Shown here one piece after another: positions 9,174 through 19,922 of a stretch of 64,000 nt of DNA. The translations under genes and the position numbers were made by a program. Below the pieces are notes generated by a model. That model saw only the letters and a list, made by a program, of their open reading frames with translations. It did not search any database and was not told where the DNA came from. The stretch spans positions 7,503-71,502 of the forward strand of contig JALGZR010000005.1 in assembly GCA_025774805.1 (NCBI GenBank), written 5' to 3'. The first letter of the stretch is position 1; every line of letters starts with the position of its first letter. Source of the stretch: a bacterium (GTDB lineage Bacteria > ARS69).

Positions 9174-11093
9174 GCGCCGGAGTCCTCTCACCTGCCGCCG
9201 CTTGCGTCGGGCGAACGTCCCTCGGGGAGCCGACGGAGGCTTTTCGGACTTCTCACCCTTCCCCGGCGACGGGGTGGACGAGCTCGCCGACCCGGACGGC
9301 TCCTCCGCGGGCGCGTCCACCGGTGACGGCGTATCCGCACCCTGCGGAGCGGGCTTCTCCTCGGGCGGACCTTCCGGCGGGCGAGGACGCTCCGCGTCCC
9401 CCACCGGCGGCCCTTTCGGTCGAGCTTCCGGAGCCACCTCCCGAGGCCCTTCCGTGGGGCCCGCCTCCACCCACGCCGGGGGAGGCGGTTCGGCCGGAGT
9501 GGTCGACGAGGGATCACTCTCGGGAGCAGGGGAGCGGGACGCATCCGCCCGTCGGCCCTCGGCAGGACGGAACGGCACGGGCTCCGGAGTGGAGACGGGC
9601 GTCGTCCGGGAATCCCGCCGCGCGCGGCGACGACCGACACGATCCCCCTCCCGCACCGGAGGCTCCGAGGTCTCGCGCTCCCGACGGGCCGGCGGCGCCG
9701 GAGGCCTCTCTTCCGCCGCGTCCCGGTCTCGACGGGCCGGCGGTGCCGGGGCCTCGGTCGCCTCGGAGACCCCCGAGGAGGCTCCCGGCGGAGTCGCCGT
9801 GGCGGGAGACGGATCGGGTCTCGGGGCGCTTTCCGCTTCCGCGTCCCGATCCTGCCCCGGCCGGCGCCGGCGTCCCCGACGCGGCCCGCGGCGATCGGCG
9901 GGGCCGGCCTCCGTCGTCCCGGATCGGTCGTTGGACGGGGCGGGGCGCGTCGACGAGGTCGTCTCCCGCGCGCGGGCGGCCTCCTCCCGCCGCCTTCGCG
10001 CGGACCGTCGCCGTTCCCTGGCCTCGCGCTCCGCTCTCTCCCTCTCTTCGAGCTCGACCCGCCGTTGGTGCAGGATCTTCTCGCGGGAGGCGGCGATGCC
10101 GTGTTCGCCGCGGTGACGGGCCACGCGATCGGGTCGTCCCTCGTTGCCGCCCCGCTCCGTTCGGCTCGGCCCGGTCGATCGGGATGCCGGTCGGGACGGT
10201 CCTGCCGATTCCTCGGCCCGAGGCTCGCGGATCCGGCGTCGCTCGGCGGCGGCGCGGCCCGATCGGTCGGAACGGCCGGCGCGACGTCCGCCGCCCCGTT
10301 CCGGCGCGGCTCTCCCCTGTTTCCGCTCGAGGGCGGCCCGGGCGGCGTTCTGTTCCGCCTCCTTCTTGCTCTTGCCTCGACCGGTCCCCCATACGTCGCC
10401 CCGTACGACGACCTCGATCGCGAACTCCTTCTCGTGTTCCGGACCCTCCTCGCGCCGCACCCGGTAGACCGGATGGCTGAGGCGCTTCGATTGCACGAAC
10501 TCCTGAAGCAGGGACTTGAAGTTCGTGTGCTCCTCGTCCTTGAGGATCGTGTGGATGTTCGCCAGGAGGAAGCGCTGGATGAACTTGTTCGAGGCGCGGT
10601 ACCCCTGGTCCAGGTAGATCGCGCCGATGACTCCTTCGAAGGAGTCCGCGAGAATGGACGAGCGATCGCGTCCTCCCATCTCGGACTCCTCGCCGGAGAG
10701 CAAAAGGTACTCGCCGAACCCCACATCGCGGGCCACGGAGGAGAGCACCTTTCGACTGACGAGGAGCGACTTCATCTTCGAGAGCGCTCCTTCGCTCCGG
10801 TCGGGAAACTTCAGGTAGAGGAACTGACTCACCGCGAGACCCAGCACGGAGTCTCCCAGAAACTCCATTCGCTCGTTGGAGTCGTTGCGGCTCAGGGAGG
10901 TGACGTGGGAATAGGAGCGATGGGTCAGCGCCTGTTCCAGAAGAGAGATGTCCGTGAACCGGATCCCGATCGACTTCTGAAACCTCTTGAGTTGACGGAT
11001 CCTGTCACCGGACGGGCCCTTGCGCGTACCGACGAAGAGCTTGCCGAGGACCGACATGCCCCGTCGGATCGCGGATGACTGGCTATTGCACAT
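9168..11093 (-). CDS. rnc: Ribonuclease III with a ~370-residue disordered C-terminal extension
   Basis: Residues about 30-260 form a complete RNase III: catalytic signature [12 protein letters not shown], second catalytic region [13 protein letters not shown], and a dsRNA-binding domain ending in [17 protein letters not shown]. It cleaves double-stranded RNA in rRNA processing and mRNA decay. Typical enzymes end near 230 residues; this one continues to 641 with no predicted fold, first Arg/Glu-rich ([19 protein letters not shown]) then Pro/Ala/Glu-rich, ending in a basic cluster. The frame is uninterrupted. The ATG at 11093 overlaps the fabF stop by 11 bases; M13 (11057) is an alternative start. 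The stop lies inside dispersed element copy 2. Confidence 0.9.
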   Translation of the reverse strand: MCNSQSSAIRRGMSVLGKLFVGTRKGPSGDRIRQLKRFQKSIGIRFTDISLLEQALTHRSYSHVTSLSRNDSNERMEFLGDSVLGLAVSQFLYLKFPDRSEGALSKMKSLLVSRKVLSSVARDVGFGEYLLLSGEESEMGGRDRSSILADSFEGVIGAIYLDQGYRASNKFIQRFLLANIHTILKDEEHTNFKSLLQEFVQSKRLSHPVYRVRREEGPEHEKEFAIEVVVRGDVWGTGRGKSKKEAEQNAARAALERKQGRAAPERGGGRRAGRSDRSGRAAAERRRIREPRAEESAGPSRPASRSTGPSRTERGGNEGRPDRVARHRGEHGIAASREKILHQRRVELEERERAEREARERRRSARRRREEAARARETTSSTRPAPSNDRSGTTEAGPADRRGPRRGRRRRPGQDRDAEAESAPRPDPSPATATPPGASSGVSEATEAPAPPARRDRDAAEERPPAPPARRERETSEPPVREGDRVGRRRARRDSRTTPVSTPEPVPFRPAEGRRADASRSPAPESDPSSTTPAEPPPPAWVEAGPTEGPREVAPEARPKGPPVGDAERPRPPEGPPEEKPAPQGADTPSPVDAPAEEPSGSASSSTPSPGKGEKSEKPPSAPRGTFARRKRRQVRGLRRR

Positions 11094-12330
11094 GATTCCT
11101 GGTTGCGAGTGAGACGTTGTGTCCTCCGAACCCGAGCGAGTTGGTCAACGCGACTTCGACTCCTATCGTCCGCGGCTCGTTCGGGACGTAGTCGAGATCG
11201 CACTCGGGATCGGGGGTCTCGTAGTTGATGGTCGGAGGGATCCTTCCCTCGCTGACCGCGAGCACACACGCGATGAGCTCGATCCCCCCGGCCGCTCCCA
11301 GCAGGTGGCCGGTCATGGATTTCGTCGAGCTGACCGCGAGGTCTCGCGCGTGATCTCCGAAAACGGTCTTGATGGCGGCCGTCTCGATCTTGTCGTTGAG
11401 CTCGGTCGAGGTCCCGTGGGCGTTGACGTATCCCACGACGTCCGGGGGGATCTCGCCGTCTTCCAGGGCCGCCGCCATCGCGCGGGCGGCTCCCTCGCCG
11501 CCGGGGGACGGGGCGGTCATGTGGTAGGCGTCGGCGGTGTAGCCGTACCCGGCGAGCTCGCTGTAGACGCGTGCGCCGCGCGCCCTCGCGTGCTCCAGCT
11601 CCTCGAGGACGACGATTCCCGCCCCCTCGCCGATCACGAACCCGTCGCGATCCGCGTCGAACGGTCGACTCGCCCGCCCCGGATCGTCGTTGCGGGTGGA
11701 GAGGGCCTTCATCGACGTGAAACCTCCGACGGCCAGAGGGGTGACGGGCGCCTCCGCCCCCCCGGCGATCATGACGTCGGCGTCTCCGCAGCGGATGATC
11801 CGGAACGCATCCCCGATGGCGTTCGCGCCCGACGCACAGGCGGTCACGGTGGAGTTGCTCGGACCGCGGGCTCCGAGCCGCATGCTGATCAATCCCGTCA
11901 CCATGTTGATGATCATCATGGGAATGAAGAACGGACTGATGCGACTAGGCCCCTTCTCCATGAGGATGCGGTGTTGGGCCTCGAGCGTCCCGATTCCGCC
12001 GATGCCGGAGCCCACGAGGACCCCGATCCGATCCGCGTTGCCGTCGTGGATTTCGATCGCCGAGTCCTCAACCGCCATCAGCGCGGCCGCCATGCCGAAC
12101 TGGGTGAAGAGGTCCATCTTCCGGACCTCTTTGCGATCTCCGCAGATCGCGGAATCGAAGTCCTTCACCTCCGCCGCGATCTTCACGCCGTGACTGGCGC
12201 AATCGAAGCGGGTGATCGGACCGGCTCCGCTGGTCCCGGTGAGCGCGTTGCTCCAGAACTCCGGGTAACTGTTCCCGATCGGCGTCACGGCCCCGAGGCC
12301 GGTGACGACCACGCGTCTCTTCTGACTCAT
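11083..12330 (-). CDS. fabF: 3-oxoacyl-ACP synthase II (KAS II)
   Basis: Condenses acyl-ACP with malonyl-ACP in fatty-acid elongation. 415 residues, normal length. The Cys-His-His catalytic set is visible: [22 protein letters not shown] and [11 protein letters not shown]. Translation from [13 protein letters not shown] at 12330 fits the family; the frame is open further upstream but only with low-complexity shadow sequence. It lies 49 bp after acpP and overlaps rnc by 11 bases, so rnc is probably coupled to the fatty-acid operon. Confidence 0.97.
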   Translation of the reverse strand: MSQKRRVVVTGLGAVTPIGNSYPEFWSNALTGTSGAGPITRFDCASHGVKIAAEVKDFDSAICGDRKEVRKMDLFTQFGMAAALMAVEDSAIEIHDGNADRIGVLVGSGIGGIGTLEAQHRILMEKGPSRISPFFIPMMIINMVTGLISMRLGARGPSNSTVTACASGANAIGDAFRIIRCGDADVMIAGGAEAPVTPLAVGGFTSMKALSTRNDDPGRASRPFDADRDGFVIGEGAGIVVLEELEHARARGARVYSELAGYGYTADAYHMTAPSPGGEGAARAMAAALEDGEIPPDVVGYVNAHGTSTELNDKIETAAIKTVFGDHARDLAVSSTKSMTGHLLGAAGGIELIACVLAVSEGRIPPTINYETPDPECDLDYVPNEPRTIGVEVALTNSLGFGGHNVSLATRNHVQ

Positions 12331-12379
12331 GCTGCTTCCATCGGCAAGCCGCCGATCCCGTCGTCCGGGATCGGGCGGC

Positions 12380-12628
12380 TCAGTTCGTGGACCCGACGTG
12401 TCCGTCGATGTATTCGACGGCGTCGCGAACCGTTTTGATCTTCTCCGCCTCTTCGTCCGGGATCTCGATGTCGAAGTTCTCCTCGAGGGCCATGACGAGC
12501 TCGACGGTGTCGAGGGAATCGGCACCCAGATCCTCGATGAAGGACGCGTCTTCGGTGACCTGATCCGCCTGAACGTCGAGCTGTTCGACGATGATCTCTT
12601 TCACTTTCTCGAAATTCGGAGAGCTCAT
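12380..12628 (-). CDS. acpP: Acyl carrier protein
   Basis: 82-residue acidic protein carrying the phosphopantetheine attachment motif [16 protein letters not shown] (Ser of DSL). It shuttles acyl chains between Fab enzymes. It sits between fabG and fabF in the classic fab order. Length and composition are normal. Confidence 0.98.
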   Translation of the reverse strand: MSSPNFEKVKEIIVEQLDVQADQVTEDASFIEDLGADSLDTVELVMALEENFDIEIPDEEAEKIKTVRDAVEYIDGHVGSTN

Positions 12629-12668
12629 GCGCTCGTCTCCAGGTGGGAGTGAACAGTTGACCGGAGCC

Positions 12669-13403
12669 TCACATCACCATGCCGCCGTCCACGGTCAGCA
12701 CCTGACCGGTGACGTAGGAGGCCCCTTCGGAAGCGAGAAACGAAACGATCCCCGCCACGTCGTCGGGCGTCCCGAACCGACGAAGCGGAATCGACTGCAG
12801 CATCTTCTCCTTGACCTGATCCGACAGGACGTCGGTCATCGCCGTCTTGATGAAGCCGGGCGCGACCGCATTCACGAGGACGTTCCTCGACGAGAGCTCG
12901 CGCGCCAAGCTCTTCGTGAAGCCGATGACGCCCGCCTTCGAGGCGGCGTAGTTCGTCTGCCCCTCGTTGCCGATCAGGCCGATCACCGAGGCGATGTTGA
13001 CGATCCGACCGCTTCGCCTTTTCATCATGAGTCGGGATACGGCCTTCGAGAAGTGGAAGCACCCCGTCAGGTTGACCCGGATCACCTGCTCGAAGTCTTC
13101 GGCGTCCATGCGCATCAGCAGACGATCCCGGGTGATGCCGGCGTTGTTGACGAGGACCTCGATGTCCCCCAGCCGCTCGACCGTCTCCTTCACTGCGGCG
13201 CCCACGGCGGACTCGTCGGTCACATCCGCGGCGAGGGAGATCGCCTTTCTGCCCTCCGCGGTGACGAGATCCCGGGTCTCGTCGAGCAGATCCACCGCTC
13301 GATCGATTCCGGCGACGTCGAATCCGTCGCGGGCGAGACGCACGGCGATGGACTGCCCGATGTTCATCGCGGCCCCGGTGACCAGAGCGACTCCACGGCT
13401 CAC
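12669..13403 (-). CDS. fabG: 3-oxoacyl-ACP reductase
   Basis: 244-residue SDR enzyme that reduces 3-oxoacyl-ACP with NADPH. It has the N-terminal cofactor loop ([12 protein letters not shown], slightly unusual since most FabG proteins have TGxxxGIG), VNNAGITRD, the catalytic Ser and Y/K pair (NIASVIG, YAASKAG), and the C-terminal [10 protein letters not shown]. Gene order fabD-fabG-acpP-fabF supports FabG over a generic SDR. Confidence 0.95.
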   Translation of the reverse strand: MSRGVALVTGAAMNIGQSIAVRLARDGFDVAGIDRAVDLLDETRDLVTAEGRKAISLAADVTDESAVGAAVKETVERLGDIEVLVNNAGITRDRLLMRMDAEDFEQVIRVNLTGCFHFSKAVSRLMMKRRSGRIVNIASVIGLIGNEGQTNYAASKAGVIGFTKSLARELSSRNVLVNAVAPGFIKTAMTDVLSDQVKEKMLQSIPLRRFGTPDDVAGIVSFLASEGASYVTGQVLTVDGGMVM

Positions 13404-13488
13404 GGCTGTCCTCCTCCGGACGCCCCGGGGGTGCCGTTTCCGGTGACTCTCCCGGCCCTCTCTCGATTCGGACCGGCGGACAAGGTCC

Positions 13489-14433
13489 TCATCGGACCGC
13501 TCCCTTCGGCCGGTCCAGCACGGCGGTCAGCGTCTCCGGCGGTCCCATCGACGTGGCGCGCGCGGAGCGGTCGACCGACCGGAGCAATCCGCGAAGGACC
13601 TTTCCCGACCCGATTTCGTAAAACTCCGCAACGTCCTCGTCCAGAAGAAACCGCATGGACTCCTCCCACCGGACCGGGGAAGTCATCTGATCCACGAGGC
13701 TCTTCCGGATCTCCGCGCCGTCCGTCACCGGTCGGGCCGTGGCGTTCGCGATCACCGGCACTCGGGCGTCGCGAATGTCGATTTCCTCGAGGAAGCGGGC
13801 CAGCTCGTCACGCGCGTCTTCCATCAACTCGCTGTGGAACGCGCCGGAGACCTTGAGAACCATCGCCTTCTTGGCCCCGTGCTCCGGGGCGAGCTCGACC
13901 GCCCGTTCCACTCCGGCCACCTCGCCGGAGATCACGACCTGTCCGGGACAGTTCAGGTTCGCCGGCTGAACGACTCCCGCGGCGGAGGCCTCGACGCAGA
14001 GCTTCTCGACCTCTTCGGAGGAGAGCCCCAGGACGGCCGCCATCGTGCCGGGTCGTCTCACCCCCGACTCGAACATCAGCTCTCCCCGTTTCCGGACCGC
14101 CGCGACACCGTCCGCGAAGGAGATCGCTCCCGCGACCGCGAGGGCCGTGTACTCGCCCAGGCTGTGTCCGGCGACGAAGTCGGCGGCGAGCTCGTCCTTC
14201 ACCACGTCCCAGGCCGCCCAGCTCTTCACGAAGAGAGCGGGCTGCGTGTTGACCGTCTTCTTGAGCTTCTCCTCGGGCCCCTCGAAGCAGATCCGGGAGA
14301 GGTCCTCTCCGATGATCGACGAGGCCTCGTCGAACCACCGGCGAGCCCGGGGGAAGCTCTCGCAGAGCGCCTTCCCCATGCCGACGTACTGGCTGCCCTG
14401 ACCGGGGAACAGGAATGCCACCTTGCTCATCAC
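13489..14433 (-). CDS. fabD: Malonyl-CoA:ACP transacylase
   Basis: 314 residues. Transfers malonyl from CoA to ACP. It begins with FLFPGQGSQYVGMG and carries the active-site GHSLGEYTAL nucleophile elbow. Seven bases separate it from fabH, indicating one operon. Nothing unusual was seen; the 85 bp to fabG hold no feature. Confidence 0.97.
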   Translation of the reverse strand: MMSKVAFLFPGQGSQYVGMGKALCESFPRARRWFDEASSIIGEDLSRICFEGPEEKLKKTVNTQPALFVKSWAAWDVVKDELAADFVAGHSLGEYTALAVAGAISFADGVAAVRKRGELMFESGVRRPGTMAAVLGLSSEEVEKLCVEASAAGVVQPANLNCPGQVVISGEVAGVERAVELAPEHGAKKAMVLKVSGAFHSELMEDARDELARFLEEIDIRDARVPVIANATARPVTDGAEIRKSLVDQMTSPVRWEESMRFLLDEDVAEFYEIGSGKVLRGLLRSVDRSARATSMGPPETLTAVLDRPKGAVR

Positions 14434-14440
14434 TGCGCTC

Positions 14441-15412
14441 CTAGAATCGGTGAATGGCCGAGCCCCAGGTGAAGCCGGCCCCGAAGGCCACGACCGCCAC
14501 GGTCATTCCGTCCTGAAGCGCTCCCTGGCTGCGCGCTTCGTCGAGGGCGATCGGGATGGAGGCGGCGGATGTGTTTCCGAAGCGGTGCACGTTCACGAAG
14601 ACCTTTTCCATCGGCAGTCTCAGCTTCTTGGCCGTCGCCTCGATGATCCGGATGTTCGCCTGGTGGGGAATCAGGAGGTCGATCTCCCCGGGACCGATGC
14701 CGACGTCGTTGAGGCCCTGCCGCACGATGCCCGTCATCGACTTGACCGCCGACTTGAACACGTTGTTGCCGCTCATCTTTATGTAGTGAAGGCGCAAGTC
14801 GACGGTCTCGTGGGTCGCCGGGTGAAGGGATCCTCCCGCCGGCAGCTTCAGCATGTCCCCCAGCGTCCCGTCGGACAGCATGCGAACCGAGAGCAGCCCC
14901 TTCCCGTTCTCCACCCGCTTCAGAATCGCCGCCCCGGCGCCGTCGCCGAAGAGCACGCACGTCGTGCGGTCCTGGAAGTCCAGGATTTTGCTGAGGGTCT
15001 CCGCCCCGATCACGAGTCCGGTCTCGCACGTGCCGTTCCGGATCATTCCGGCGATCACGTTGAGGCCGTAAATGAAACCGGTGCACGCGGCGGCGAGGTC
15101 GAAGGCGGCGGCGTTTCGTGCCCCGATCTCGGCCTGGACGAGGCAGGCGGTCGACGGAAAGAGCATGTCGGGCGTGGCGGTGCCCACGACGATGACGTCG
15201 ATCTCCTCCGGCGTCACCCCCGCGTCGGCCATCGCGCGGCGGGCCGCATTGCTCGCGAGCACGGACGTGGTGGTCTTGTCGTCCGCGATGTGACGTGTCC
15301 GGATCCCGGTGCGCTCGACGATCCACTCGTCCGACGTCTCGACGAGCTTCTCCAGATCGTGATTCGTGAGGAGCTGCGCGGGGGCGTCCGAGCCGATCCC
15401 GACGATGCCCAC
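14441..15412 (-). CDS. fabH: 3-oxoacyl-ACP synthase III (KAS III)
   Basis: Starts fatty-acid synthesis by condensing acetyl-CoA with malonyl-ACP. Catalytic Cys in AAACTGFIYG, His in IPHQANIRI and Asn in HRFGNTSAAS are all present. I choose a GTG start at 15412 because family members begin just before GIVGIGS and the gene then starts 7 bp after plsX. An ATG at 15502 would add 30 residues inside plsX and looks less likely. The Shine-Dalgarno is weak, so the start is uncertain. Confidence 0.94.
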   Translation of the reverse strand: MGIVGIGSDAPAQLLTNHDLEKLVETSDEWIVERTGIRTRHIADDKTTTSVLASNAARRAMADAGVTPEEIDVIVVGTATPDMLFPSTACLVQAEIGARNAAAFDLAAACTGFIYGLNVIAGMIRNGTCETGLVIGAETLSKILDFQDRTTCVLFGDGAGAAILKRVENGKGLLSVRMLSDGTLGDMLKLPAGGSLHPATHETVDLRLHYIKMSGNNVFKSAVKSMTGIVRQGLNDVGIGPGEIDLLIPHQANIRIIEATAKKLRLPMEKVFVNVHRFGNTSAASIPIALDEARSQGALQDGMTVAVVAFGAGFTWGSAIHRF

Positions 15413-15419
15413 CGGGGGG

Positions 15420-16448
15420 TCAGGGAGATACGGTGCCAATTTCCTGTTCCTGAAGCTCGATGAGCTCCCGGCGAATGTGATCGTTGATCCGCTCACGGGC
15501 AAATCGAACGGCGGCCAGAATGGCGTTCTTGATGGCCTTGGGACTCGAGCTTCCGTGGGCGATGATGACCCCGCCGTTCACTCCCAGCAGGGGGGCGCCT
15601 CCGTACTCGGCGTAGTCGAGTTGCTGCGACAGGCTCCGGAAGACCGGTTTCATGAGAAGGGCCCCGAACCGATTCCGCAGATCGTCTCCGACCTGGTCCC
15701 GGATGAGAGACGTGATGAGATGGATGACGCTCTCCGAGAACTTCAGGACCACGTTTCCCACGAAACCGTCGCAGACGACGACGTCCGCGCCCCCTTGAAA
15801 CACGTCCCGACCCTCGACGTTGCCGACGAAGTTCAGATGACTCCGCTCCAGCAGCGGATACGTGCTCTGGACCAGCTTGTTTCCCTTCGTGCTCTCCTCC
15901 CCGATGTTCAGCAGACCCACCTTCGGGTCCGGCCGACCGAGGACATGTCGCGCGTAGATCTCGCCCATGACTCCGAACTGCAGCAGGTGCAGCGGAGTGC
16001 AGTCGGAGTTGGCACCGACGTCGAGGATGATCGCCCCGCCCGTCGGAGTGGGCAGAAACGTCGCGATCGCGGGGCGCCGCACTCCTTTCAGCCGACCGAG
16101 CTGCAGCAGGGAGCCCGCGACCACCGCACCGGTGTTGCCGGCGCTCACGAGTCCATCGGCCTCTCCGTCCTTCACGAGGCGGGTGGCGACGACGATCGAC
16201 GCCCCCTTCTTCCGCCGGATCTGGCGGGCGGGGTCCTCCCCCATCTGGATCTGATCGGGAGCGTGCTCGGTGGAGATGCTCGAGGGGGCTTCCACCCGGA
16301 GCTGGCGAAACTCGGCCGCGATCCGGTCGCGGTCGCCGGCGAGGACGATCTCGAGGTCTCCGGGGTTCTCCCGGACGACCTGGAGCGCCCCCTCGACCTC
16401 GACTGCCGGCGCTCGGTCCCCCCCCATCGCGTCGACGACGATCCTCAT
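15420..16448 (-). CDS. plsX: Phosphate acyltransferase PlsX
   Basis: 342 residues. Makes acyl-phosphate from acyl-ACP for phospholipid synthesis. It starts MRIVVDAMGGDRAP, the hallmark of the family, with GALVSAGNTGA-like segment GLVSAGNTGAVV and the C-terminal ALLGVNGGVIIAHGSS. It lies in the conserved order yceD-rpmF-plsX-fabH. Confidence 0.97.
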   Translation of the reverse strand: MRIVVDAMGGDRAPAVEVEGALQVVRENPGDLEIVLAGDRDRIAAEFRQLRVEAPSSISTEHAPDQIQMGEDPARQIRRKKGASIVVATRLVKDGEADGLVSAGNTGAVVAGSLLQLGRLKGVRRPAIATFLPTPTGGAIILDVGANSDCTPLHLLQFGVMGEIYARHVLGRPDPKVGLLNIGEESTKGNKLVQSTYPLLERSHLNFVGNVEGRDVFQGGADVVVCDGFVGNVVLKFSESVIHLITSLIRDQVGDDLRNRFGALLMKPVFRSLSQQLDYAEYGGAPLLGVNGGVIIAHGSSSPKAIKNAILAAVRFARERINDHIRRELIELQEQEIGTVSP

Positions 16449-16479
16449 CCCGTTCCGTCCCGTGTCCCGAAGTGAGGAA

Positions 16480-16665
16480 TCAGGCGTCGTCCGTCCCCGC
16501 CATGACCTTGCGGCCGCCGTAGCTGCCGCAGTGGAGACAGACGCGATGCGGCAGCTTGACCTGTCCGCAATCGGGGCAGAGGTTTCGGGCGGGAACGCTC
16601 AACGCGAGATGGGAGCGCTTCTTCAGCTTCCGTGTCTTGGAGATCCGATATTTGGGAAGGGCCAT
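16480..16665 (-). CDS. rpmF: Ribosomal protein L32
   Basis: 61 residues, start MALPKYRISKTRKLKKRSH. It has a zinc-binding CPDC...CLHC pair, i.e. the C+ form of L32, which depends on zinc. Located between yceD and plsX as in many bacteria. Confidence 0.97.
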   Translation of the reverse strand: MALPKYRISKTRKLKKRSHLALSVPARNLCPDCGQVKLPHRVCLHCGSYGGRKVMAGTDDA

Positions 16666-16674
16666 GAGAGTGAA

Positions 16675-17280
16675 TCACTCCTCTGACTCCGAAGGGAAGG
16701 AGAGCCGCCGGAGAGCGTCCCAGCGCGAGTCCCCTTCCGGTGAATGACGATCGCGGGAGTCCTCACGATGCGGACAAGGTCCGTCGTTGAGGTTCACCCC
16801 GCAAACGGAGCAAATACCACGACAGTCGTCGCGGCAAAGATTCTTGATCGGAATCTCCAGGAGGGCCGCCTGCCGAAAGGAGGCCGTGAGGTCGAGTGTC
16901 GCCGCGCCGGGCTCCGAAGTCTCGATCGTCCCGGAGGTCCCTGCCGCGGAGCCGTTCGGGTCGGCCGGCGCGCCGCCGGCTTGAGACGGCGCGAGGGCGA
17001 CTTGAGCGTCCACGGAAGCTAGGATCTCCCGTCGGAACGTCGACAGACACCGATCGCAGCGGGTCTCCAGGAATCCGCTCAGGAAACCACGGACTCGACA
17101 GTCCTCACCCGTCCGTTGAAGGCTTCCCTCGAACCGGTAGCGGCGCAAGGCGCTCGGGCCCTCCGGCTCGACAGCCAGGGACGCCTTCCCCCCTTCCAGA
17201 ACCAGCGGGTGCGTACCTTCCTGAATCTCGCGAAGATCGATTCCGATCGATCCGTGGATTAGCTTAGGTGGCCGGGTCAT
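16675..17280 (-). CDS. yceD: YceD / DUF177 family protein
   Basis: About 201 residues. The family is encoded before rpmF and is linked to 23S rRNA accumulation. Visible features are the first cysteine pair (ETRCDRCLSTF) and the C-terminal zinc-like cluster CRDDCRGICSVCGVNLNDGPC. A Gly/Ala/Pro/Ser-rich insertion of about 30 residues in the middle is unusual. ATG at 17280 is used; an in-frame TTG at 17289 is an alternative, and neither has a clear Shine-Dalgarno. Confidence 0.9.
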   Translation of the reverse strand: MTRPPKLIHGSIGIDLREIQEGTHPLVLEGGKASLAVEPEGPSALRRYRFEGSLQRTGEDCRVRGFLSGFLETRCDRCLSTFRREILASVDAQVALAPSQAGGAPADPNGSAAGTSGTIETSEPGAATLDLTASFRQAALLEIPIKNLCRDDCRGICSVCGVNLNDGPCPHREDSRDRHSPEGDSRWDALRRLSFPSESEE

Positions 17281-17349
17281 TCGTGTCAAACCGGAAGGGT
17301 GTCCCCCCAGGATCCGAATCGGATCCCGAACGTGGCTCCCCTTCGTGGT

Positions 17350-17778
17350 TTAGCTCACCTCCACGGCGACTTCGGGGAAGAAGTGCGGGATCTCCTTGAG
17401 CGCCGATTCGGGTGAATCGGAGGCGTGGACGGCGTTGTTCTGGACGTTCGTGGCGTAGAGCGCCCGCACGGTCCCTTCGGCCGCCTCCGCCGGATTCGTG
17501 GCGCCGATGAGCTCCCGGAGCCCGGCGATGGCATCCCCTCTCTCGAGGACCAGGGGAATGCAGGGACCCGAGGTCATGAACGCCACCAGGTCGTCGTAGA
17601 ACGGGCGGTCCCGGTGGACCTCGTAGAACCGTCTCGCCGAATCGACGGTCAGGCGCTCCATCCTCATCGCTATCACGGTGAATCCACCCTGATTCTCGAT
17701 CATGGCGAGGATTCTCCCCGCGTTCCGCGCCGCGACGGCGTCCGGCTTGATGATCAGTAGTGTTCTCTCGACGGCCAT
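17350..17778 (-). CDS. ndk: Nucleoside diphosphate kinase
   Basis: 142 residues. Transfers the gamma phosphate between NTPs and NDPs via a phosphohistidine. MAVERTLLIIKPDAV start and active-site NAVHASDSPESA (His) are diagnostic. It follows sucCD after a hairpin-containing gap of 105 bp. Confidence 0.97.
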   Translation of the reverse strand: MAVERTLLIIKPDAVAARNAGRILAMIENQGGFTVIAMRMERLTVDSARRFYEVHRDRPFYDDLVAFMTSGPCIPLVLERGDAIAGLRELIGATNPAEAAEGTVRALYATNVQNNAVHASDSPESALKEIPHFFPEVAVEVS

Positions 17779-17819
17779 GGCACTCCCTCGCGCCCTCCGA
17801 CCGGGCGGAACGTCCTCGT

Positions 17820-17853
17820 GGGGGATCCGGTGCCCGGGGAGGACGGATCCCCC
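17820..17853. terminator. Hairpin between sucD and ndk
   Basis: GGGGGATCCG (17820-17829) pairs with CGGATCCCCC (17844-17853), a 10-bp stem with a 14-base loop. No T-run follows on either strand, so it may be a pause, attenuator or mRNA-stabilising stem and not a full terminator. Confidence 0.45.
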
Positions 17854-17883
17854 CGCCCTTCCCGGGCTCGAACGGGCCGGCGG

Positions 17884-18756
17884 TCAGACCGCGACCAGAC
17901 CGGCCACGAGTCGGCCGATCTCGGTCGGGGTCACCGCGACCTTCACGCCGGCCTGGCTGAGCGCCTCGATCTTGTCCTCGGCCTTGCCGCTGCCGCCGGA
18001 CACGATCGCTCCGGCGTGGCCCATGCGGCGACCCGGCGGGGCGGACCGTCCGGCGATGAAGCTCACCACCGGCTTGGTCACATGGGCGGCGATGTACTCG
18101 GCGGCGACCTCCTCGTCGTTGCCGCCGATCTCTCCGATCATCACGATGTACTCGGTCTGCACGTCCCTCTCGAACATCTCGAGAACGTCGACGAACTTCG
18201 TGCCGATGATCGGGTCCCCCCCGATCCCGAGGCAGGTCGACTGCCCGAGACCGCTCCGGGAGAGCTGGTCGACGACCTCGTAGGTCAGCGTGCCGCTTCG
18301 GCTGACGACGCCGACGTTCCCCGGCCGGTGGATCGAGCCGGGCATGATCCCGACCTTGCACTCGCCCGGCGTGATGACTCCGGGGCAGTTCGGACCGAGC
18401 AGACGCGTCCCGGTTCCCTCGAGAGCGGCCCAGACGTTCACCATGTCGTTGACCGGGACGCCCTCCGTGATCGCGGTGATGAAGGGGATGCCGGCCTCGA
18501 TCGCCTCGAGGATCGCGTTCGCGGCGAATCGGGGCGGCACGTAGATGACGCTCGCGTTCGCGCCCGTCGCCTCCACCGCCTCCCGCACCGTGTTGAACAC
18601 CGGCCGGCCCAGAGCCTCCTGACCGCCCTTTCCCGGGGTCACGCCGGCGACGACGTTCGTCCCGTACTCGATCATCTTCTCGGTGTGGAACGATCCGTCC
18701 CGCCCGGTGATGCCCTGGACGATGAGCTTCGTCTCCCTGTTGACCAGGATTCCCAT
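17884..18756 (-). CDS. sucD: Succinyl-CoA synthetase alpha subunit
   Basis: 290 residues. Interconverts succinyl-CoA and succinate with nucleotide phosphorylation in the TCA cycle. N-terminal CoA-binding fold ([15 protein letters not shown]) and the phosphohistidine segment [16 protein letters not shown] are visible. Start [10 protein letters not shown] at 18756 is chosen by family length; it lies 11 bp after sucC. Longer upstream frames overlap sucC and are rejected. Confidence 0.97.
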   Translation of the reverse strand: MGILVNRETKLIVQGITGRDGSFHTEKMIEYGTNVVAGVTPGKGGQEALGRPVFNTVREAVEATGANASVIYVPPRFAANAILEAIEAGIPFITAITEGVPVNDMVNVWAALEGTGTRLLGPNCPGVITPGECKVGIMPGSIHRPGNVGVVSRSGTLTYEVVDQLSRSGLGQSTCLGIGGDPIIGTKFVDVLEMFERDVQTEYIVMIGEIGGNDEEVAAEYIAAHVTKPVVSFIAGRSAPPGRRMGHAGAIVSGGSGKAEDKIEALSQAGVKVAVTPTEIGRLVAGLVAV

Positions 18757-18767
18757 CGGTCCCCCTC

Positions 18768-19922
18768 CTAACTGGCGATTTTGCTCTGCAGGGCGAGACG
18801 AATGCCCTGCTGAACGACTTCGTCCATCGTGACCGCGGGGACCACGTCGACGTCGGATTCCTCGAGTATCTTCCGGGCCTCTTCCTCGTTCGTCCCGGTG
18901 AGCCGGACCACGATCGGGTGGTCGATCTTTCCCTTCTTCACCGCCCCCACGATGCCCCGGGCGACATCGTCGCAGCGAGTGATGCCGCCGAAGATGTTGA
19001 AGACGATCGCCTTCACGTTCTTGTCGGCGAGGATGATCTTCATCGCCGTCAGGACCTTCTCCGGAGAGGAGCTTCCCCCGATGTCGAGGAAGTTCGCCGG
19101 CTCGCCTCCGTAGTACTTGATGAGATCCATCGTCGCCATCGCGAGCCCGGCGCCGTTCACGCAGCAGCCGACGTCCCCGTCGAGCTTCACGTAGGACAAC
19201 CCCATCTCGCGGGCCATCCTCTCCCACTTCGACTCGGAGTCGGGATCGCGGAGCCCCTCCATCTCGGCCTGCCGGAGCAGCGCGTTGTCGTCGATCACCA
19301 CCTTCGAGTCGAGGGCGAGCACCTTGCCGGCGTCGTCGACGATCAGCGGATTGATCTCGATGAGGGAGGTGTCCTTCTCCCCGCAGATCTTCCAGAGCTT
19401 GAGAAGAACCTCGGCGGCCTGCTTCGCATGGGACTCGTCGGGGAAGACGCGACCCGAGATGTCGAGCGCTTCCTCACGGGTCAGGCCGGTCTTCGGATTC
19501 ACGAGGTGGCGCACGATCTTGTCCGGGGTCTTGGCCGCGACCTCTTCGATATCGATGCCGCCCGCCGCGGAGCACATGATCACGTGACGGCGCGCGGCCC
19601 GATCGAGCGTGATTCCGTAGTAGGCCTCGGTCGCGATCTCGGCGGCCTTCGCCACGAGGACCTTCCTGACCGGCCATCCCTTGATCTTCAGCCTGAAGAT
19701 CGCCTTCGAGACCTCGGCCGCCTGGTCGGGATTGTCCGCGAGCTTGACGCCGCCCGCCTTGCCCCGGCCGCCGGCGTGAACCTGCGCTTTCACGACCACG
19801 GTGCCGCCGAGCTCGCGGGCCGCCTCCTTCACCTCCTCCGGAGTCGTGGCCACGCGCCCCGACAGAACGGGGATTCCATAGGAGGCGAAGAGCTCCCTTC
19901 CCTGGTACTCGTGGAGATTCAT
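18768..19922 (-). CDS. sucC: Succinyl-CoA synthetase beta subunit
   Basis: 384 residues, start [22 protein letters not shown]-grasp N-terminal half ([20 protein letters not shown]) and C-terminal half with [13 protein letters not shown] are complete. Its ATG overlaps the rfaE2 stop (ATGA), so the TCA enzyme is translationally coupled to heptose-nucleotide synthesis, an uncommon pairing. Confidence 0.97.
   Translation of the reverse strand: MNLHEYQGRELFASYGIPVLSGRVATTPEEVKEAARELGGTVVVKAQVHAGGRGKAGGVKLADNPDQAAEVSKAIFRLKIKGWPVRKVLVAKAAEIATEAYYGITLDRAARRHVIMCSAAGGIDIEEVAAKTPDKIVRHLVNPKTGLTREEALDISGRVFPDESHAKQAAEVLLKLWKICGEKDTSLIEINPLIVDDAGKVLALDSKVVIDDNALLRQAEMEGLRDPDSESKWERMAREMGLSYVKLDGDVGCCVNGAGLAMATMDLIKYYGGEPANFLDIGGSSSPEKVLTAMKIILADKNVKAIVFNIFGGITRCDDVARGIVGAVKKGKIDHPIVVRLTGTNEEEARKILEESDVDVVPAVTMDEVVQQGIRLALQSKIAS

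Noticed and set aside
17261-17289. TTGACA-N17-TAAGCT on the minus strand at the yceD start
   Set aside because: A transcript from it would begin inside yceD with no usable later start codon; it might serve rpmF, but this is speculative.
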